A DNA stretch of 64,000 nt from Ancylostoma caninum (taxonomy: Eukaryota; Nematoda; Chromadorea; Rhabditida; Ancylostomatidae). The stretch's first letter is position 1, and each line of letters opens with the position of its first letter. The position numbers were made by a program, and so were the translations under genes. Where the stretch lies: contig JBAJFG010000339.1 in NCBI GenBank assembly GCA_037903475.1, positions 62,001 to 126,000 of the forward strand, given 5' to 3'. The notes under the pieces are model-generated. The model saw only the letters and a program-made list of their open reading frames with translations, was not told where the DNA came from and ran no database searches. Below, in pieces: positions 1 to 28,023 of this stretch.

Positions 1-499
1 TTCCAAGCAATCATAACGTTACTGTTCATGGATGATACCTGATCTGCCAATTTTTGTAGCTAAGAAGATGTTAAACATTCTACTACTTCCTATTACCTAT
101 TCTTTGTATGTAAGAGTGATATTCTAAGAATTTCAAATCAAATCCAAGAAATTCTGGACATAAATGTTGTTGCAAGACTTTTGAACTGACCAATATGGTA
201 TTAAACTATGATTTTTTTGGAAAGCTACAATTAAATACTGCTTCAGCACGTCAGTTTTGTGTCATACTATGTAGAAATCAAGAAGTAGGTTACAATGAGG
301 AGACGAAGGAAGGGTGTACAATGCTGTAGGCATTTCTTCTTTAGATCAGCAACTAATTTTTTCGAAAATCTCCAACCTCTCTATTTATGCAACCCTATCT
401 TCCTGAGAATTTCTTTTCCCGGACAAAGTCAGTTGCTAGTGTTTCTTTCTCTCCGAAGCCACATAACTAAGATCGCCTTCATCAATTTGGGCCAATTTT
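1..499. other. No gene recognised
   Basis: AT-rich sequence with short open frames only. I see no splice-bounded coding block, RNA gene or repeat boundary that I can support here. Confidence 0.5.
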
Positions 500-1145
500 C
501 GCCTTCTCCGCCTACGGCGACTCAATCCAATCAGCTGGCATAGAAAAGGTCTTGAGATCCTCTCTCCTCGCTGACTCGCAGTATCTCGTTCACAGCCGTT
601 TTTTTCGTCGGGCCCGTAATCTGCAGTAATAACCTACGCCGCGATGTTTTCACCCGCTTCCGGATAGCTTCCTCCACTTGCTTTTTCACCGTCGACGTTC
701 TCGTTTTCGTATTGAACCATTCGGTCTCGGTAGTCTTCCATGTTCTGTGGGAACTCGAGGAGATCGGCATGGAAAAGGTCTCACGTTTCGTAACTTGAAC
801 TACTAGGCTATTTTCGAGCAGGCGAATTGGTTGTGTTGTCCGCGTGGCTCGTAAACAAAATGACGAGTGGGCATTTAGTGCTCGATTCTTCAGCATCAGA
901 CTCCTCGTTCTCCAGGAGGTCAGCCTCTAGTGAATTGAAACCCGTGATCAGCGGTCGTTACACGTGCTTCCTTCGACCTCATAGCTCAATTACGCCAGCT
1001 TGATTGATAGAAACACTCCTTCATCCTAGAACTTCGCAAGACTTGAACCATGTTGTTTCCGGTAAACTGGGGCTGCTCATTATCGCTTTCACCGCTCGTT
1101 TTGAGCTCATTCGCGTTCTAATTAGCTTATGAATCCGGTGACGAC
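500..1145 (-). pseudogene. Degenerate coding-like block, possible retroelement gag or gene relic
   Basis: On the - strand this stretch reads protein-like in more than one frame, with stops and frame changes. One acidic frame reads LLENEESDAEESSTK (about 920-870) and LLEFPQNMEDYRDRMVQYEN (about 755-695). A second frame is open for 121 codons (896-531) and is basic, with an EEAIRKRVK run. A further piece at about 1130-1050 reads TSGESDNEQPQFTGNNM. The frame switching suggests a decayed coding region rather than a working gene. I do not recognise the family; a gag-like or captured-gene origin is only a guess. Confidence 0.3.
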
Positions 1146-1863
1146 TCTTGCCACCACATAGTTGAAACAGCTGTTCCTCATGTGCGGTACAATGCCATCC
1201 TCCTTACCTATTCCTTACTTTCTCTTGCTCAGCTTGGACGAGTGTGAGTAAGTGGGAGTTTTTTGAAGTGCTGTTATCCAAGAGAGTGAATTTGAAAGGG
1301 GGATTCTTTTCAGTTGTATTTGGCCTTTTCCAACAGCAACTCGATTTTAGACAAGTGGTCATTTGAAGATAGCAAGGAGAGCTTTCATGTCAACCTATGA
1401 ACGAAATTATTGCCCTTAATGTCTCAAATATTTTGCATTTTCATGCATAGCTTCATGCACATGGATATGAGACAAGAGACATGAATTTCTTTTTTCCATC
1501 CTTTGGCAGAATCTGTAGGATACAAATTTTTCGCGTTTCCGCGTTTGCCAATCTCTTCCCGTTGCTTTTTTTCCTCGAGGTCTTTTTGTTGCGAAAATTC
1601 CGCAACACCTTTGTTCCATGGACTCCTTGCCTGAGTTCAGATGGCTATGTATAATTTGTGGGGGGGGATAGATGACTTCAGCGCGATCATTGTCATTCTT
1701 TCTTCTTCTCTATTTCTTTCTAATATTTTCCTTGGGTATAGTGGTATTTAGGAAGAGCTCCCGATCTAATCCACCCTGTTTTATTCTTCTGTATATTTTT
1801 GATAACATTGTCTAGAGCATAGCCATGTTCATTCATGAAATTTCACGAGATTTCACTTTCCAG
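1146..1863. other. Intergenic, no gene recognised
   Basis: No exon with convincing splice sites on the + strand before 1864. The - strand of about 1990-1850 is also open and protein-like. It overlaps the + strand candidate exon at 1864, so strand assignment there is uncertain. Confidence 0.35.
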
Positions 1864-2356
1864 AAATAAGACCGTTGTTTTCAACCAAGATATATTTGTC
1901 GCTCAAAAAATTGCACCTAACGAGAAGCAATTGTCCATTAGTCAGATGGCAAGGTGGATCAAGAGCGAATGAAGGAAATACATGAATTTTGCTTGCCCTG
2001 ACAAGGGTTCGGTGTAAAGAACATCGTTCTATTCATCTATTCCTTCATGTCTATCTTATTACGACAACTCTCGTTCCCACGACGACGAACTATTCATTAC
2101 TGAAGATATTAATTATTCTTTTCACAGCACATGGCTTGCATTGAGAAGAAATGCACATTTCTTTTGGCTTCTGTATGATAAACAAAGACTAATGTCTATG
2201 CGAGTGACGGACATTTAGGATGCAAAGACCACTGACGTGCTGGAGAAAACAGTTGTCGCCCTTCCGGCCGATTTTCTCATGTTTCTTCTGTCCCCGTTAA
2301 CAAATACACCGCCAAAGTCGGAAAAAACCATTACACCCTTCCACTCAGTGTGTTAA
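1864..2356 (+). CDS. Candidate two-exon gene end with an in-frame TAG and open continuation
   Basis: Unrecognised. Exon a (1864-1953) follows a CACTTTCCAG acceptor and ends AG|GTGGAT; it reads VVFNQDIFVAQKIAPNEKQ. Exon b (2128-2218) follows TTCTTTTCACAG and continues in phase as TWLALRRNAHFFWLL to a TAG at 2216-2218. The same frame stays open and protein-like after the TAG up to 2356 (DVLEKTVVALPADFLMFLL). Either the TAG is the real end, or it is a nonsense mutation, or a 46-nt intron from GTATGA (2172) to ATTTAG (2218) removes it with a different downstream frame. The upstream exon is not found. The - strand at 1990-1850 is also open, so even the strand is not certain. Confidence 0.3.
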
Positions 2357-2565
2357 CTCTCCATCAGAAACTTCCTACATCGCATACGTATGTTTCTACA
2401 GCCTGGATGCTGCGTTGACTGGAAATGTCCATTTGATTTTCTCCGCCTTTTTATTGACATAAATCAAGTCAAATAAACAAATGAAAATGAATAAATAAAT
2501 AAATCGACATAGCTGGCGTATTTCCCGCGCTTTCCTGCCCATTCACTCCACATTTGCAAACGATT
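2357..2565. other. Intergenic, no feature recognised
   Basis: AT-rich DNA with ATAAATAAATAAAT runs near 2490. No exon is supported. Confidence 0.4.
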
Positions 2566-2700
2566 CTTGACTCTCTTTCTTCTCTTCTCTTCTTCTTCTT
2601 CTTCTTCTTCTTTCTGGCTCCCTTTCCGCCTCCCTCTTGCCTTCTCTCCTCCTCTCTCCTGCTCTCCCTCTCTCTCTTCTTCTCTTTATTTCTTTTTATG
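2566..2700. repeat. Polypyrimidine (TC/TTC)n tract
   Basis: Nearly pure CT/CTT/CTC run on the + strand. It creates artificial open frames rich in S/L/F on one strand and E/R/K on the other, which I do not treat as genes. Confidence 0.85.
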
Positions 2701-3814
2701 AAATCCGCTACATTATATTCGAAAACTCTCCATTTTTTTTGAACCCCGTTATTCATCGCGCTCTCCCTCTGTGAGAAAGATCTTGAGAAAGATCTTGCTT
2801 CCAAAAGAGCTGTTTTTGGGCGTTCCCGTTATCTCAAAGGGACGGACAATGTAGAATGAGTGAGCATCGTATTAAACAAAGAAAGTCCAATGAGGTTAAA
2901 CTCGCGAAATGTGATGGACCTATCTCGTTCTGAGCTTTGCCCGTTGACGTGCAACAGTATGTATCCAATTTTTGCCTTCATACGCTATGAACTCATATCA
3001 CGTAGCCAATAGATCTCATTTGCCAACCGCAATTTGATGGAGTGGTCAAATGGGTAATGTAATGGACAATCAAAGTTAAACTCATGGGTTCAGAGCCACT
3101 CAATGGTCGCCGCTTTACATTTCTTGCATCCTCCTTCACAGTGCCTGAGGCGAAATGGTGAAAATGCTATACCACTTGGTTAAGCTAAGCTTCTAACCTC
3201 ATTCGGGGGGTTAGCCTCTTACACTTCTCTTGCAAGATTCATTCCAGTTATCCAGGGTCTGGTTGGGTGATCGGAATGACGGGTAATCTCGTAACCGTTA
3301 GTACATACATAGCACGGACTAGCAGTATAGACTGCATCAAGCACGGGTAAACGTGTGTAGTAATAGGTGCCAGGTAATGGGTAAATTTGGGTCATTGAGC
3401 ACGTTCATCATGGGCATTCTTAATTTTGGTCTGAGCCCTCAATTTATGGATGATTATTCACAGTTCTTCGGCCAGAATTTTGATTCATTTCATTTCCTAA
3501 GGATTTATGTAGCTCCACTTCCTGTGTACAGAACACCACGAGCGTATTCATACATTAATGAATAAACAAATACATTTTGCACAATGATTCTCTTTTTTTG
3601 AATGATTTCTTCCACACACTTTGTAATACTGTAAGTAAAGAAAAAATGATGAATAAATAAAACATTCATAGTTTGCCCATGGTAAACCTATTTTCTTGGA
3701 GTCTAAGTGTTCAATTTGGTTCCACTCGTTTCTTGCTGTTTCCTTAAGAGCTAGTTCGAAGTGGTGGAATTTTTCTCCTGAGGTGTATCAGTGCACCACT
3801 TCTCAGTTTATTGT
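2701..3814. other. Intergenic, no gene recognised
   Basis: No exon chain seen. A stretch near 3040-3105 has a weak tRNA-like look (TGGTCAAATGGG then GGGTTCAGAGCC) but no cloverleaf I can defend. Confidence 0.4.
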
Positions 3815-4028
3815 TAAAGGCAGTGTCTCAACTCATTGACCGCTTTCGAGAACTCCATGTCGGTCGAACATATGCGAGCTGCTGAGCACAGAAATGTACT
3901 TTGAGTTTCGTGAAAACGTCGAAAATTTGAAATTCTCGGCCCGTGTACGAGCGGCTTCATTCCGCGCAGAGGGTGCGGCATGTTCTTCCGACACGGCAGT
4001 ACTTAACCAGTTGATAATAGCCACTGGT
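3815..4028 (+). repeat. Dispersed repeat family R5, copy 1
   Basis: Starts at AAAGGCAGTGTCTCAACTCAT. It matches the reverse complement of 23220-23640 (shared blocks around CATGTTCGRCYGACRTGG and TGTGCTCAGC), and its first 20 bases match 21200-21220. The family is not identified. Confidence 0.6.
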
Positions 4029-4320
4029 TAGACGTTCATTTTTATGTGCAACCTTAGCTTCTCAGCTCCGCTTTTGCTACCTTCCTAGCAATGAAACTCG
4101 TCCGCTCTAATATTGAAGTTGGCCTTCAAAGTAGGGGTTTTTGACAGTTTCCTCAGATAACAAGCACATTATTGAAATCAGTTTGTCGAGTAGGACTAGT
4201 TTCCGTTGATATCTCGTTACCCTCCATGAGTGAGACACTGCCTTTAACTCCGAACGTATCATTTTTGGTTAGATCTTCTACGATTACGAATAGTACTTCC
4301 TCTTCATTTTTTTCATTCAG

Positions 4321-4612
4321 TGGGCACATGTGGCGTAGTGGCGCAGTGGCGCGGTCGATGGTTCGATCTCGCCCGATGCCAACCAATCCTTCCATCCCTT
4401 CGGGCTCAATGGATTAGTACCGAGGTCTGGGAGGATGAAGCACTGGTATATCGGATGCCCCCCCCCGAGTCACTGCGTAGAGCACATGCGCATTCAATGC
4501 TCCTGCGATGTTCAGATGAAGTAGAGTGCGTGGCGCATCCCACAAACCGAGATTGATTAACGCCGACCACTTTATCCTTTATCTTTCATCCTTTTCATTC
4601 AATTATATTTTC
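4321..4612 (+). mobile_element. tRNA-derived SINE-like element
   Basis: An RNA polymerase III internal promoter is visible: an A-box-like TGGCGCAGTGGCGCGG (about 4336-4352) and a B-box GGTTCGATCTC (about 4363-4373), spaced as in a tRNA. A non-tRNA body follows (GGATTAGTACCGAGGTCTGG onward), then a T-rich tail with TTTATCCTTTATC repeats near 4570-4590. This is the usual layout of a SINE. The tRNA-like head is too diverged to act as a tRNA gene. The family name is unknown to me. Confidence 0.65.
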
Positions 4613-5944
4613 AAACATTGACTGCGATCTCCCGTGTTGTCTTTGTTTTGCCTCCGCCATATGTGCTTCAGAACAAATAGAAGAAAGTATCTAGCACACA
4701 GTGTATGTATTAGCACTACATATTCTCCTAAACCCTAAAAGGTCACGGAAATCGTCGCATTGTCCCAATCGAAGCGGGGAATCCTCTTGGATGTGGACTG
4801 TAATTATTAACATAGCCTCTCTCGATGTTCTTTATGAACTCCTCAGAAAATGTTATTTACAATCCTACAAGTTTTTTTTTGATTCGGAAATGCCGGAAAA
4901 GACATTTTCGAGCCGCTGAATACGGGGAGTATTGGAGCGGAGTTAACGGGGAAGCACGGGATTTCTGCACCTCTCAACCCACTAGGCTCAAGTTTTCAGA
5001 AGTAATTTTACACAGAATTATGGATATAACTGCGATCAGGCATGTAAACATCTCGAAGAATTTACTGAGTTAAAACTGTATCTCCAAGCGTTCATCACTG
5101 CTGGACCGACATGCATCATAGGGATTGCCCTTAGAAGACGTGTGACCATACCCAAATCTACCACCCACCTACTACGCAGCCGTATGAGATTGCTTACCAT
5201 CCCAAGGATGCATCCGGACCCAAAATTTTTACGATTTTTTGCTGCTGTGGTTCAGATTTTTTGCATACCTTGGTAATCGCTACTTTTTCTTTGAATTAGC
5301 TTTGCCAGTAACATGTGATGACTTCCATATCTCCTGGTTGAATTAGTGACGAACAAACGGGAGCCATCCATGAAAAGAAGAAATGGATGGAGCGTTCGGC
5401 TCCTCCTTATAACGTTGTAAGACTTTTCTCATGCATAGAAATTCTTAAGGATGGCTAAGGATGGCATGTAGATTTGTTAAAGTAACGTTTCCTTCCACTC
5501 TATTTGTTTCTCATTGGCATTTTTCTTCCGTCATCTTCATCTCTAACCCTTGTTTTCAGTCTCAACTCACATGCATCCAAGACCCAGTCATATTTGGAGA
5601 GCTTGAAACTCTTCAGAAAGCTCCTCCACTCTTTTCTTGAAGGAAGTGATTTGTTGGGAAATTTTCCGTCTTTTTAAGAGTAAGATTCTAAAGCCTCTGG
5701 GATTGCAAATGTTGGATCAATTTCATCGGCAATCGAATCAAATCTATATTCTTCAGCAACGTGTATTTTCATTGTAGTGCCTGGCGAAGGCTATTTGTGG
5801 CCACCGGGCTAATTCATTTTCGTATGGATTAACAGATCCATCCATTACCACAAGCTACTACTAATCATCTCCCTCATTCCAGCTCTTTGCCCTTTTACTT
5901 TTACGAGTAGGAAAAAATCCTCAATATGTTGCATTCCATTGCAG
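4613..5944. other. Intergenic or 5' part of the CCDC92-like gene, unresolved
   Basis: The next gene needs an upstream exon ending in phase 0, because its exon at 5945 starts mid-protein, so one or more 5' exons should lie here or further left. A TTTTCAG acceptor near 5560 opens short frames but none is convincing. Confidence 0.4.
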
Positions 5945-20682
<14,738 letters not shown>

Positions 20683-21189
20683 GTACACTATTTTTCGTAC
20701 GTGAGTGTTCCGCCTCTCCCTCGACAAGTCTCTCCAGTGCCCGTTCCGCTCCTTCTCTAATCCTTATTTCACGCACCATGCCCGTGTTCCAGTAGTCCAC
20801 TACGGTTTACACCACCAGTATATCTTGGAAGAAGCCAGCTTCTTGGTAGTGTTGTGCTCCTTACCAGACTTCTGACTGTTAATGTGAGTGCTTACTGTAT
20901 AACTGTCTTGCCGGCTGGCTGATGCACCTACTCCGGGTTTCTGCTAATGCTCGCGTCCACGCACTAATTCACCCCTTAGGCATGTGGCAAATTTCACAGC
21001 AACACTGTCGTCGCGACCGTTCACCTCCAACGATCCCCCTACAAATGCTCCTTTGCCAGCACGGCGTGTCTCATCAACACTGTGATTGAATATGAAAACT
21101 TACAACATTTCGTTCTGATCATTTTTATACATTTTTGTTATAGTGACAGTGTCGCTGTAACAAAATACCTTCACAGTAAATAAATACCT
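20683..21189. other. No feature recognised
   Basis: Follows the last identified CCDC92-like exon. Short direct repeats of TTTACATT/AATACCTT near 21170-21200; no exon found. Confidence 0.45.
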
Positions 21190-21420
21190 TTACATCTTAA
21201 AGGCAGTGTATCAGCTCATCTTGGATATCGAGATATCCACAGAATCCGGTCCAGCTCGACATTGATTCCAAGGATGTGCTTGAAATCTGAAAAAGCGGTC
21301 AAAAATCCAGCTTTCAATGAAAAATTCGATATTCGGGTGGAGAAGGAAGCTAGAAAAAGAGCTGCTGAAAAGATAAGATTGCACATTGAAATGATCTCCT
21401 CAGCAGTAGGTATCATAGTA
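21190..21420 (+). repeat. Dispersed repeat family R5, copy 2
   Basis: Begins AAAGGCAGTGTATCAGCTCAT and includes ATCCACAGAATCCGGTCCAGC. The latter matches the reverse complement of 23590-23630. AGATTGCACATTGAAATG recurs at 23250. It abuts the TG run that opens element H2. Confidence 0.6.
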
Positions 21421-21436
21421 TTAATTTATCGCATTT

Positions 21437-23144
<1,708 letters not shown>

Positions 23145-23219
23145 TTATGCATAGAACAAGCATTTCCGAGTTGGAAAAACATGTCTCACCCTCAGCAAGC
23201 TTTTGCTGGGGAATTCATT

Positions 23220-23640
23220 TGGCTGAGAATTTCGAAGCGGAGCTGAGAGGGTAAGATTGCACATTGAAATGCACTCTTCAGCAGTACGGATCATCCACTG
23301 AACAAGTGTTCCCATGTTGTAAAACCATGCCGCACCCTCAGCAATCCTCTGCTGAAGAATGAAGCCTCTCGTCCCCTGGCTTCCAAAGTTTCAAAATTCT
23401 CGGCCAAAAGAACACAAAACTTGCAGGGTTTTCGACGTTCTCCTGAAACTCATCTTTGTGCTCAGCGGGTCGCACATGTTCGGCTGACGTGGAAATCTCG
23501 AACGTGGTTCCTGAGAAGAGACACCTCCCATAAAAGAAGGGTTTTTGACCGTTTTTTTCAGAATTCAAGTACACTTTTGGGATAAACGCGTGACGGAGCT
23601 GGACCAGATTCTGTGGATACCTCGACATCCAACATGACCT
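23220..23640 (-). repeat. Dispersed repeat family R5, copy 3
   Basis: Inverted relative to copy 1: GAAACTCATCTTTGTGCTCAGC and CACATGTTCGGCTGACGTGG match the reverse complement of 3850-3900. It also shares GACCAGATTCTGTGGATA (23600) with copy 2. The protein-like open frame here is within the repeat. Confidence 0.55.
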
Positions 23641-24531
23641 GATACACTCCCTTTAACCCACAGTTTGCACTTAATAACACTCTAGTATGAGAGCAGATGT
23701 GCGAAAATGATAGAGGCCGGATAATCGCGATGACAGCGTCCCTGGAGAATGCCATAGGCCTTCCGCATTAGACCCTTTATAGCTCACACGAGCCAGATCG
23801 CCGCTTCGCGGCGCTCTGCCTCGAACCCGTGCGCCACATTACCTCTAGAATACCTACACTGAAAAAAAAAACCCGGACCCATGCACCACGTAATCTAGAA
23901 TATCTACACTAAAAAAACCTCGCAGAAATTTTCGCATCCGAGGTTTCGATTTGTTTGGATACTCGGTAGCTATACCAACAATTTTGTAAATTTGTAAAGG
24001 TTGCACTGTCATATACCTCAGCGTTCTCAAGATACAAAGAGATTAAATGTATTACATCGTTTTAACCGGATGAATTATAACAGAATGGAATGGGTGTTTT
24101 CGTTTACAGTGAATCAATCTCTTTCCCTATGAAAACTTGCTTCCATTCCCATTTCGATGCTTTTTAGGATTGGGCAAATCAACTGGCAATAGAACCGCCT
24201 TCTCCGTAGGATTTGACATCACTTCCCACTGCGTTCGTTTTCACAACAGTGTTAAACCTAGGATTATGGCGAAATCTCTGAGGCATCTTCTCTACTCCTT
24301 GCGCGACTGCACCCTGCTTACCACAGCGACACCCTTCCCACAATTCTAGAAGTCTTCACCCTGCAACTGTATAGTGGACTAGTACGCTTGTGGTTTTTTC
24401 GGTAGCACTGGAATTCGACTTTTGCATGATCATGTGAAGACGACGAATCAACTGGAACATCAGACCGACAATGAACTCAATCCAATACTTTGAATGCCTT
24501 GTTTGGCTCGATGGCAAAAGACAACTTTCTA
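23641..24531. other. Mostly unassigned; one possible terminal exon
   Basis: A TGCTTTTTAG acceptor at about 24160-24169 is followed by a frame open for about 60 codons (GKSTGNRTAFSVGFDITSHC and on to a stop at 24349). Joined in the phase required after the CCDC92-like exon at 20682, it would stop after about eight codons. I cannot decide whether this is the end of that gene, another gene, or nothing. Confidence 0.3.
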
Positions 24532-25919
24532 ATGTTCATTGGCGAAACATTTTTCTGCGAGGTTTGTTTGGTAACCTCGCAGATGAGCTTGCCAACCGCC
24601 TAAGCAAACGAATCCCGTCAAATGTATTGCCAAACAACAAGTCCCGTAAAATGTATTGCCAAACAAATCTCGCCAAATGTATCGCCAAGCAAACCTTGCC
24701 AATTGCATCGTCAAACAAAAGGGTTATCAACCGCGCAAAAATTCCGGGAAATCAAGAAACGTGCCATGATATCAATCTTCGGAGTCCGCTGCTTTACCAG
24801 CTGAGTTATTCGGGTCCGCAACGGCGATTGCTAAGCCTCCCACTAAGAATGAAATAAACGCCTTCAAAACACCCGTAAAATGTGTCACCACGAAAAGCCT
24901 GCCATTTGTATCGCCAAGCAAAGTTTGCTTTGCAAACCTCGTCAAATGCATCCCATACAGATTCTGTTGCCTCTTCCTTGAAGTTCAATGGCGACCCATT
25001 TGGCGAGAGGATGTTTTTGGCAGGACATTTTACGGGTTAAAATCTTGCTTTACAAGACATGTTCAGAGAGAATGGGTCTAGAGTCTGTTTGGCAAGACAA
25101 AATGCGAGAGAATATGTTGACGACCCAATTTCCTGGAGAGGCACATACGACGCATCGGCCGTGCAGTCGATGAGTCGGATCAATTGCCCAAGTTTGAGGT
25201 ACGTGTTTCAAAGGGAGTCGTATATTAGGAGAGTGCCGGTGTCAGTCCGAATTGTCTGCTAGGAAAATCACATCCTCATTTCCGCACGAGGATATCAAGT
25301 GGTCCTCGCGGTTCTGAGCAGACAACGCGTAGCCGGCTGAACCCCACGGCGATGTCCACGTATTTCGTGCCTCCAGGCACAGAATCGATGGATGTCATCG
25401 GTTGAACTGCTTGAGGGCGAAATTTGTCCAAACTTTTTTCTGGATCAGAACATTGAATGTAAAGCTTGAACACAGTGGTAAGTTTGGAGGCATCTCCTGG
25501 CAATGGGAGGGTATAGGAGTAGGTGACGAAATCTTACGTACAATGTCAAAGCATAATTTTTGCATGGCGACCTATTTGGCAAGATTTGTATGGCAACCTG
25601 TTTGGCAGGGTTTGTATGGCGACCCATTTGGAAAGACATCATGTTTGGCAAGACATTTGGCGGAGTTCGTTTGCCTGGCTCGTTTGCAAACCCGTTTCGT
25701 AGGTTGCCAAACAAACCTCGCCAAATCGGTCGCCGATGGACTTAAGAGTTGTATCGCCACACAATCGTAAAATATATCGTCAACAGGCTCTCTTGCAAAA
25801 TGTATCCCCAACCATGCTCTTCACTCCCTCTCCCGTAAGTCATATTGCCAAGCAAAATTTTATCCCGTAAAATGTATTGCCAAACACATTCTCTTGCCAA
25901 ATGTATCGCCAATGAACAT
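24532..25919. mobile_element. Foldback element built of short TTTGGC/GCCAAA repeats
   Basis: The ends are perfect 14-bp inverted repeats, ATGTTCATTGGCGA (24532-24545) and TCGCCAATGAACAT (25906-25919), extending imperfectly to about 24 bp. Inside, the left part (24560-24720) repeats units such as CGCCAAATGTATCGCCAAG. The right part (25560-25700) carries the same units inverted (TTTGGCAAGATTTGTATGG). That makes the whole a large foldback. No coding capacity. Non-autonomous DNA transposon is the simplest reading. Confidence 0.65.
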
Positions 25920-25997
25920 CAGAGCCATGACTTGAAAAGTCTTAGCTCTGATCATTTTTGAAAAATCCTGGGTCCGGTCAAAGCGACAGCCTTCCAG

Positions 25998-27245
25998 TAG
26001 CGATCAGAGTGCCTGTACGCTGTGACGGTCCATGCGGAGGACTGACGGATGTGGATTATGTACAGTTTGGACTGTGTGAACATACAATCTGTAGAAGATG
26101 CTATGAAACTGTGAAAGGAGCTGACCATGACGGTTCGTCATTAAAATATGTCTTTTGTCTAACATTTTTGAAATATTTATTTGTTCAAGGCTTACGCGGA
26201 TGTTGCAATGCAGAATGCTTAGAGCTGGCGAGAAATGAGAGGCATCGGAGAAGGAGGTTACTTTTCAAACACTCCAAGTAAATTTTGTCATCATGCAGGA
26301 ATGCAACGAAAGTTTCAGGACTGCCAGAAAAGAAGATAGAGGCAGGGCTAAGAGAATGAGAAGCGATGTCAGTTTATTTTAACCCATTGGCGACCGCGTG
26401 GCTCACCGGTGAGGCGCGCTCTTCTTTTCAAGTACTGGACCCTATTTTCGAAGTATTTTGCAACATTTCCGTATGAGATGGGTACAATTCTTCCTGAAAA
26501 GGTCTCAAACAACTGCGGATAAAGAAAGAGTTCTCCTTTATTGCTACAAATGCCATAAAAAGGATGGGATTTTGAAATACAGTGAGATTGCTTTACATTT
26601 CTCCCGTAGTGGATGGGAACAATCTGGATAAAAGCCACATTTCTTACATAGAAACACGTTCATTACATCCTGCACCTTATTCGTCAGGTTAAAGCCGTAC
26701 GAACGTGTATACTTTCTGAACACTCTTATAACACTAAAAACACCCTCTACAAACTTCCTTAGGCCTCAGTGGAATCGAAAAGCGTTTAGATTCTCTCCTT
26801 TTTTGGTCCGATGATACTAGTAATCTTCTGGAACTAGATTCCAAATTATTTCTGCAAAAGATCTGTTTTAGTCCTAATTATCTTGTCGTAACGGCGTGGA
26901 ACCCCGCGGGCGCCGCACTCTTGAAAGGGGCGTTGGTAGACACCAGTCACGCAAAAATAGGCGCGGTCGTCAATGGGTTAATAGTGATAGATTTTCTAAA
27001 CTATTGCGTGCCCTAAACGCTATTTTCCAGGTGACTTTTCGCATGGAGTATGACAACAAGGATTTCGAACACCTTGTGGAGGAATTGCGGAAAGCGCAAA
27101 AGTCTCCAACTCAGTCAGCAAGGACCGACAACTGCGTGTGAGTAGGCCGCTGATTCCGTTGAATAGCTCAAGTAGTCCGAACTTTTGTTTAATCCGTACT
27201 GTTTTCAGGACATCGTTTAGCGAGCCAGCTTTCTCTCAGAGCTAG
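25998..27245 (+). CDS. RING-like zinc-finger protein, 3' part of gene
   Basis: Five exons fit in phase: 25998-26132, 26190-26277, 26319-26367, 27031-27137, 27209-27245 (stop TAG). The first reads PVRCDGPCGGLTD and then CEHTICRRCYE: C-x3-C, a gap, then C-x-H-x3-C-x2-C. The next adds CCNAEC, completing a RING-type metal-binding set. A basic stretch follows (RNERHRRRRLLF) and then a helical end (DFEHLVEELRKAQKSP). RING proteins usually act as E3 ubiquitin ligases; that activity is inferred. Introns are 57, 41, 663 and 71 nt. The third intron holds a TTAA-flanked MITE and its donor (GAT|GTCAGT) is weak, so the small third exon is the least certain part. The exon 5' of 25998 must end in phase 1 and was not found; 25998 lies just after the foldback element. 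Confidence 0.7.
26383..26977. mobile_element. piggyBac-type MITE with TTAA target duplication
   Basis: The ends CCCATTGGCGACCGCG and CGCGGTCGTCAATGGG (one mismatch) are inverted repeats directly flanked by TTAA at 26379-26382 and 26978-26981. A CCC start plus TTAA duplication is characteristic of piggyBac-group elements. It is 595 bp with no transposase. It lies inside the third intron of the RING-like gene, only about 11 bp after the proposed donor. Confidence 0.8.
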
Positions 27246-27695
27246 CCAAATCAAACACATAGCACCGAATTCCTTTAATTTAGATCAGATGACATTTGCA
27301 CTCAAGCAGATTCTACAGAACTTTGTACTAATTCTTAACCATTGTTTGCACAACATGCTCTTTAATGTGTACTCGTACAGGGATACCAAAAAGCTTTTTC
27401 CGGGCTGGACCGCTTCCAAAAGTCTACATAGAGCACCGAATTGCTTCTAGAGTCGAAGTTATATAGGATCCTTCGATTCTAATGCACCTTACATATCTCA
27501 TTTTCGGTTTCTTTTTCTGCCCATTCGGAATGAAGTATTTTGCACGAATAGAGGTAAAGTAAAGTTTTAACGATCTTCCCCCTGGATCTCATGCAGTCAA
27601 GGTACTTCTTTAAATTCTAAAATGAAAAAATGACAATTGCTAACTGGGCCGGGTCATATCAAGGGTTAAGATCATACTTCTTCTTAATTGGCATT
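27246..27695. other. Intergenic, no feature recognised
   Basis: 3' flank of the RING-like gene. I see no canonical AATAAA close to the stop codon. No exon or repeat end found. Confidence 0.45.
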
Positions 27696-28023
27696 TCATG
27701 TGTGTGTGTGTGCACGGGAACCAGCCATCGAAAACGGAAAATACCTACACCATTGTGTTCAGCGCATCGAGTTATGCACGAAAACGTGGTAAATTTTGAT
27801 TTTTACCTTGATTTAAGGGTGTTTCGGGCCACTTTTGTCATGTTCAGACATGTTAATGGCCGGCAGTTGTTTTCACCACGGTCGGAATGAAGGAGATAAG
27901 TTTATGATCACAGGACCGTATAAAAGGAAGGAGAAGGGTAGTATGCCTTTATAACAAGGACGATGAACCAGACGGGTGAGGAGTGACAAGGATGAGGATT
28001 GCAGTATAGAGTATGTTAATGTA

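Noticed and set aside
2469..2804. Lys/Glu/Arg-rich 111-codon frame
   Set aside because: Antisense of a polypyrimidine tract.
3040..3105. Possible tRNA gene
   Set aside because: Weak A/B-box resemblance only; I could not fold an acceptor stem.
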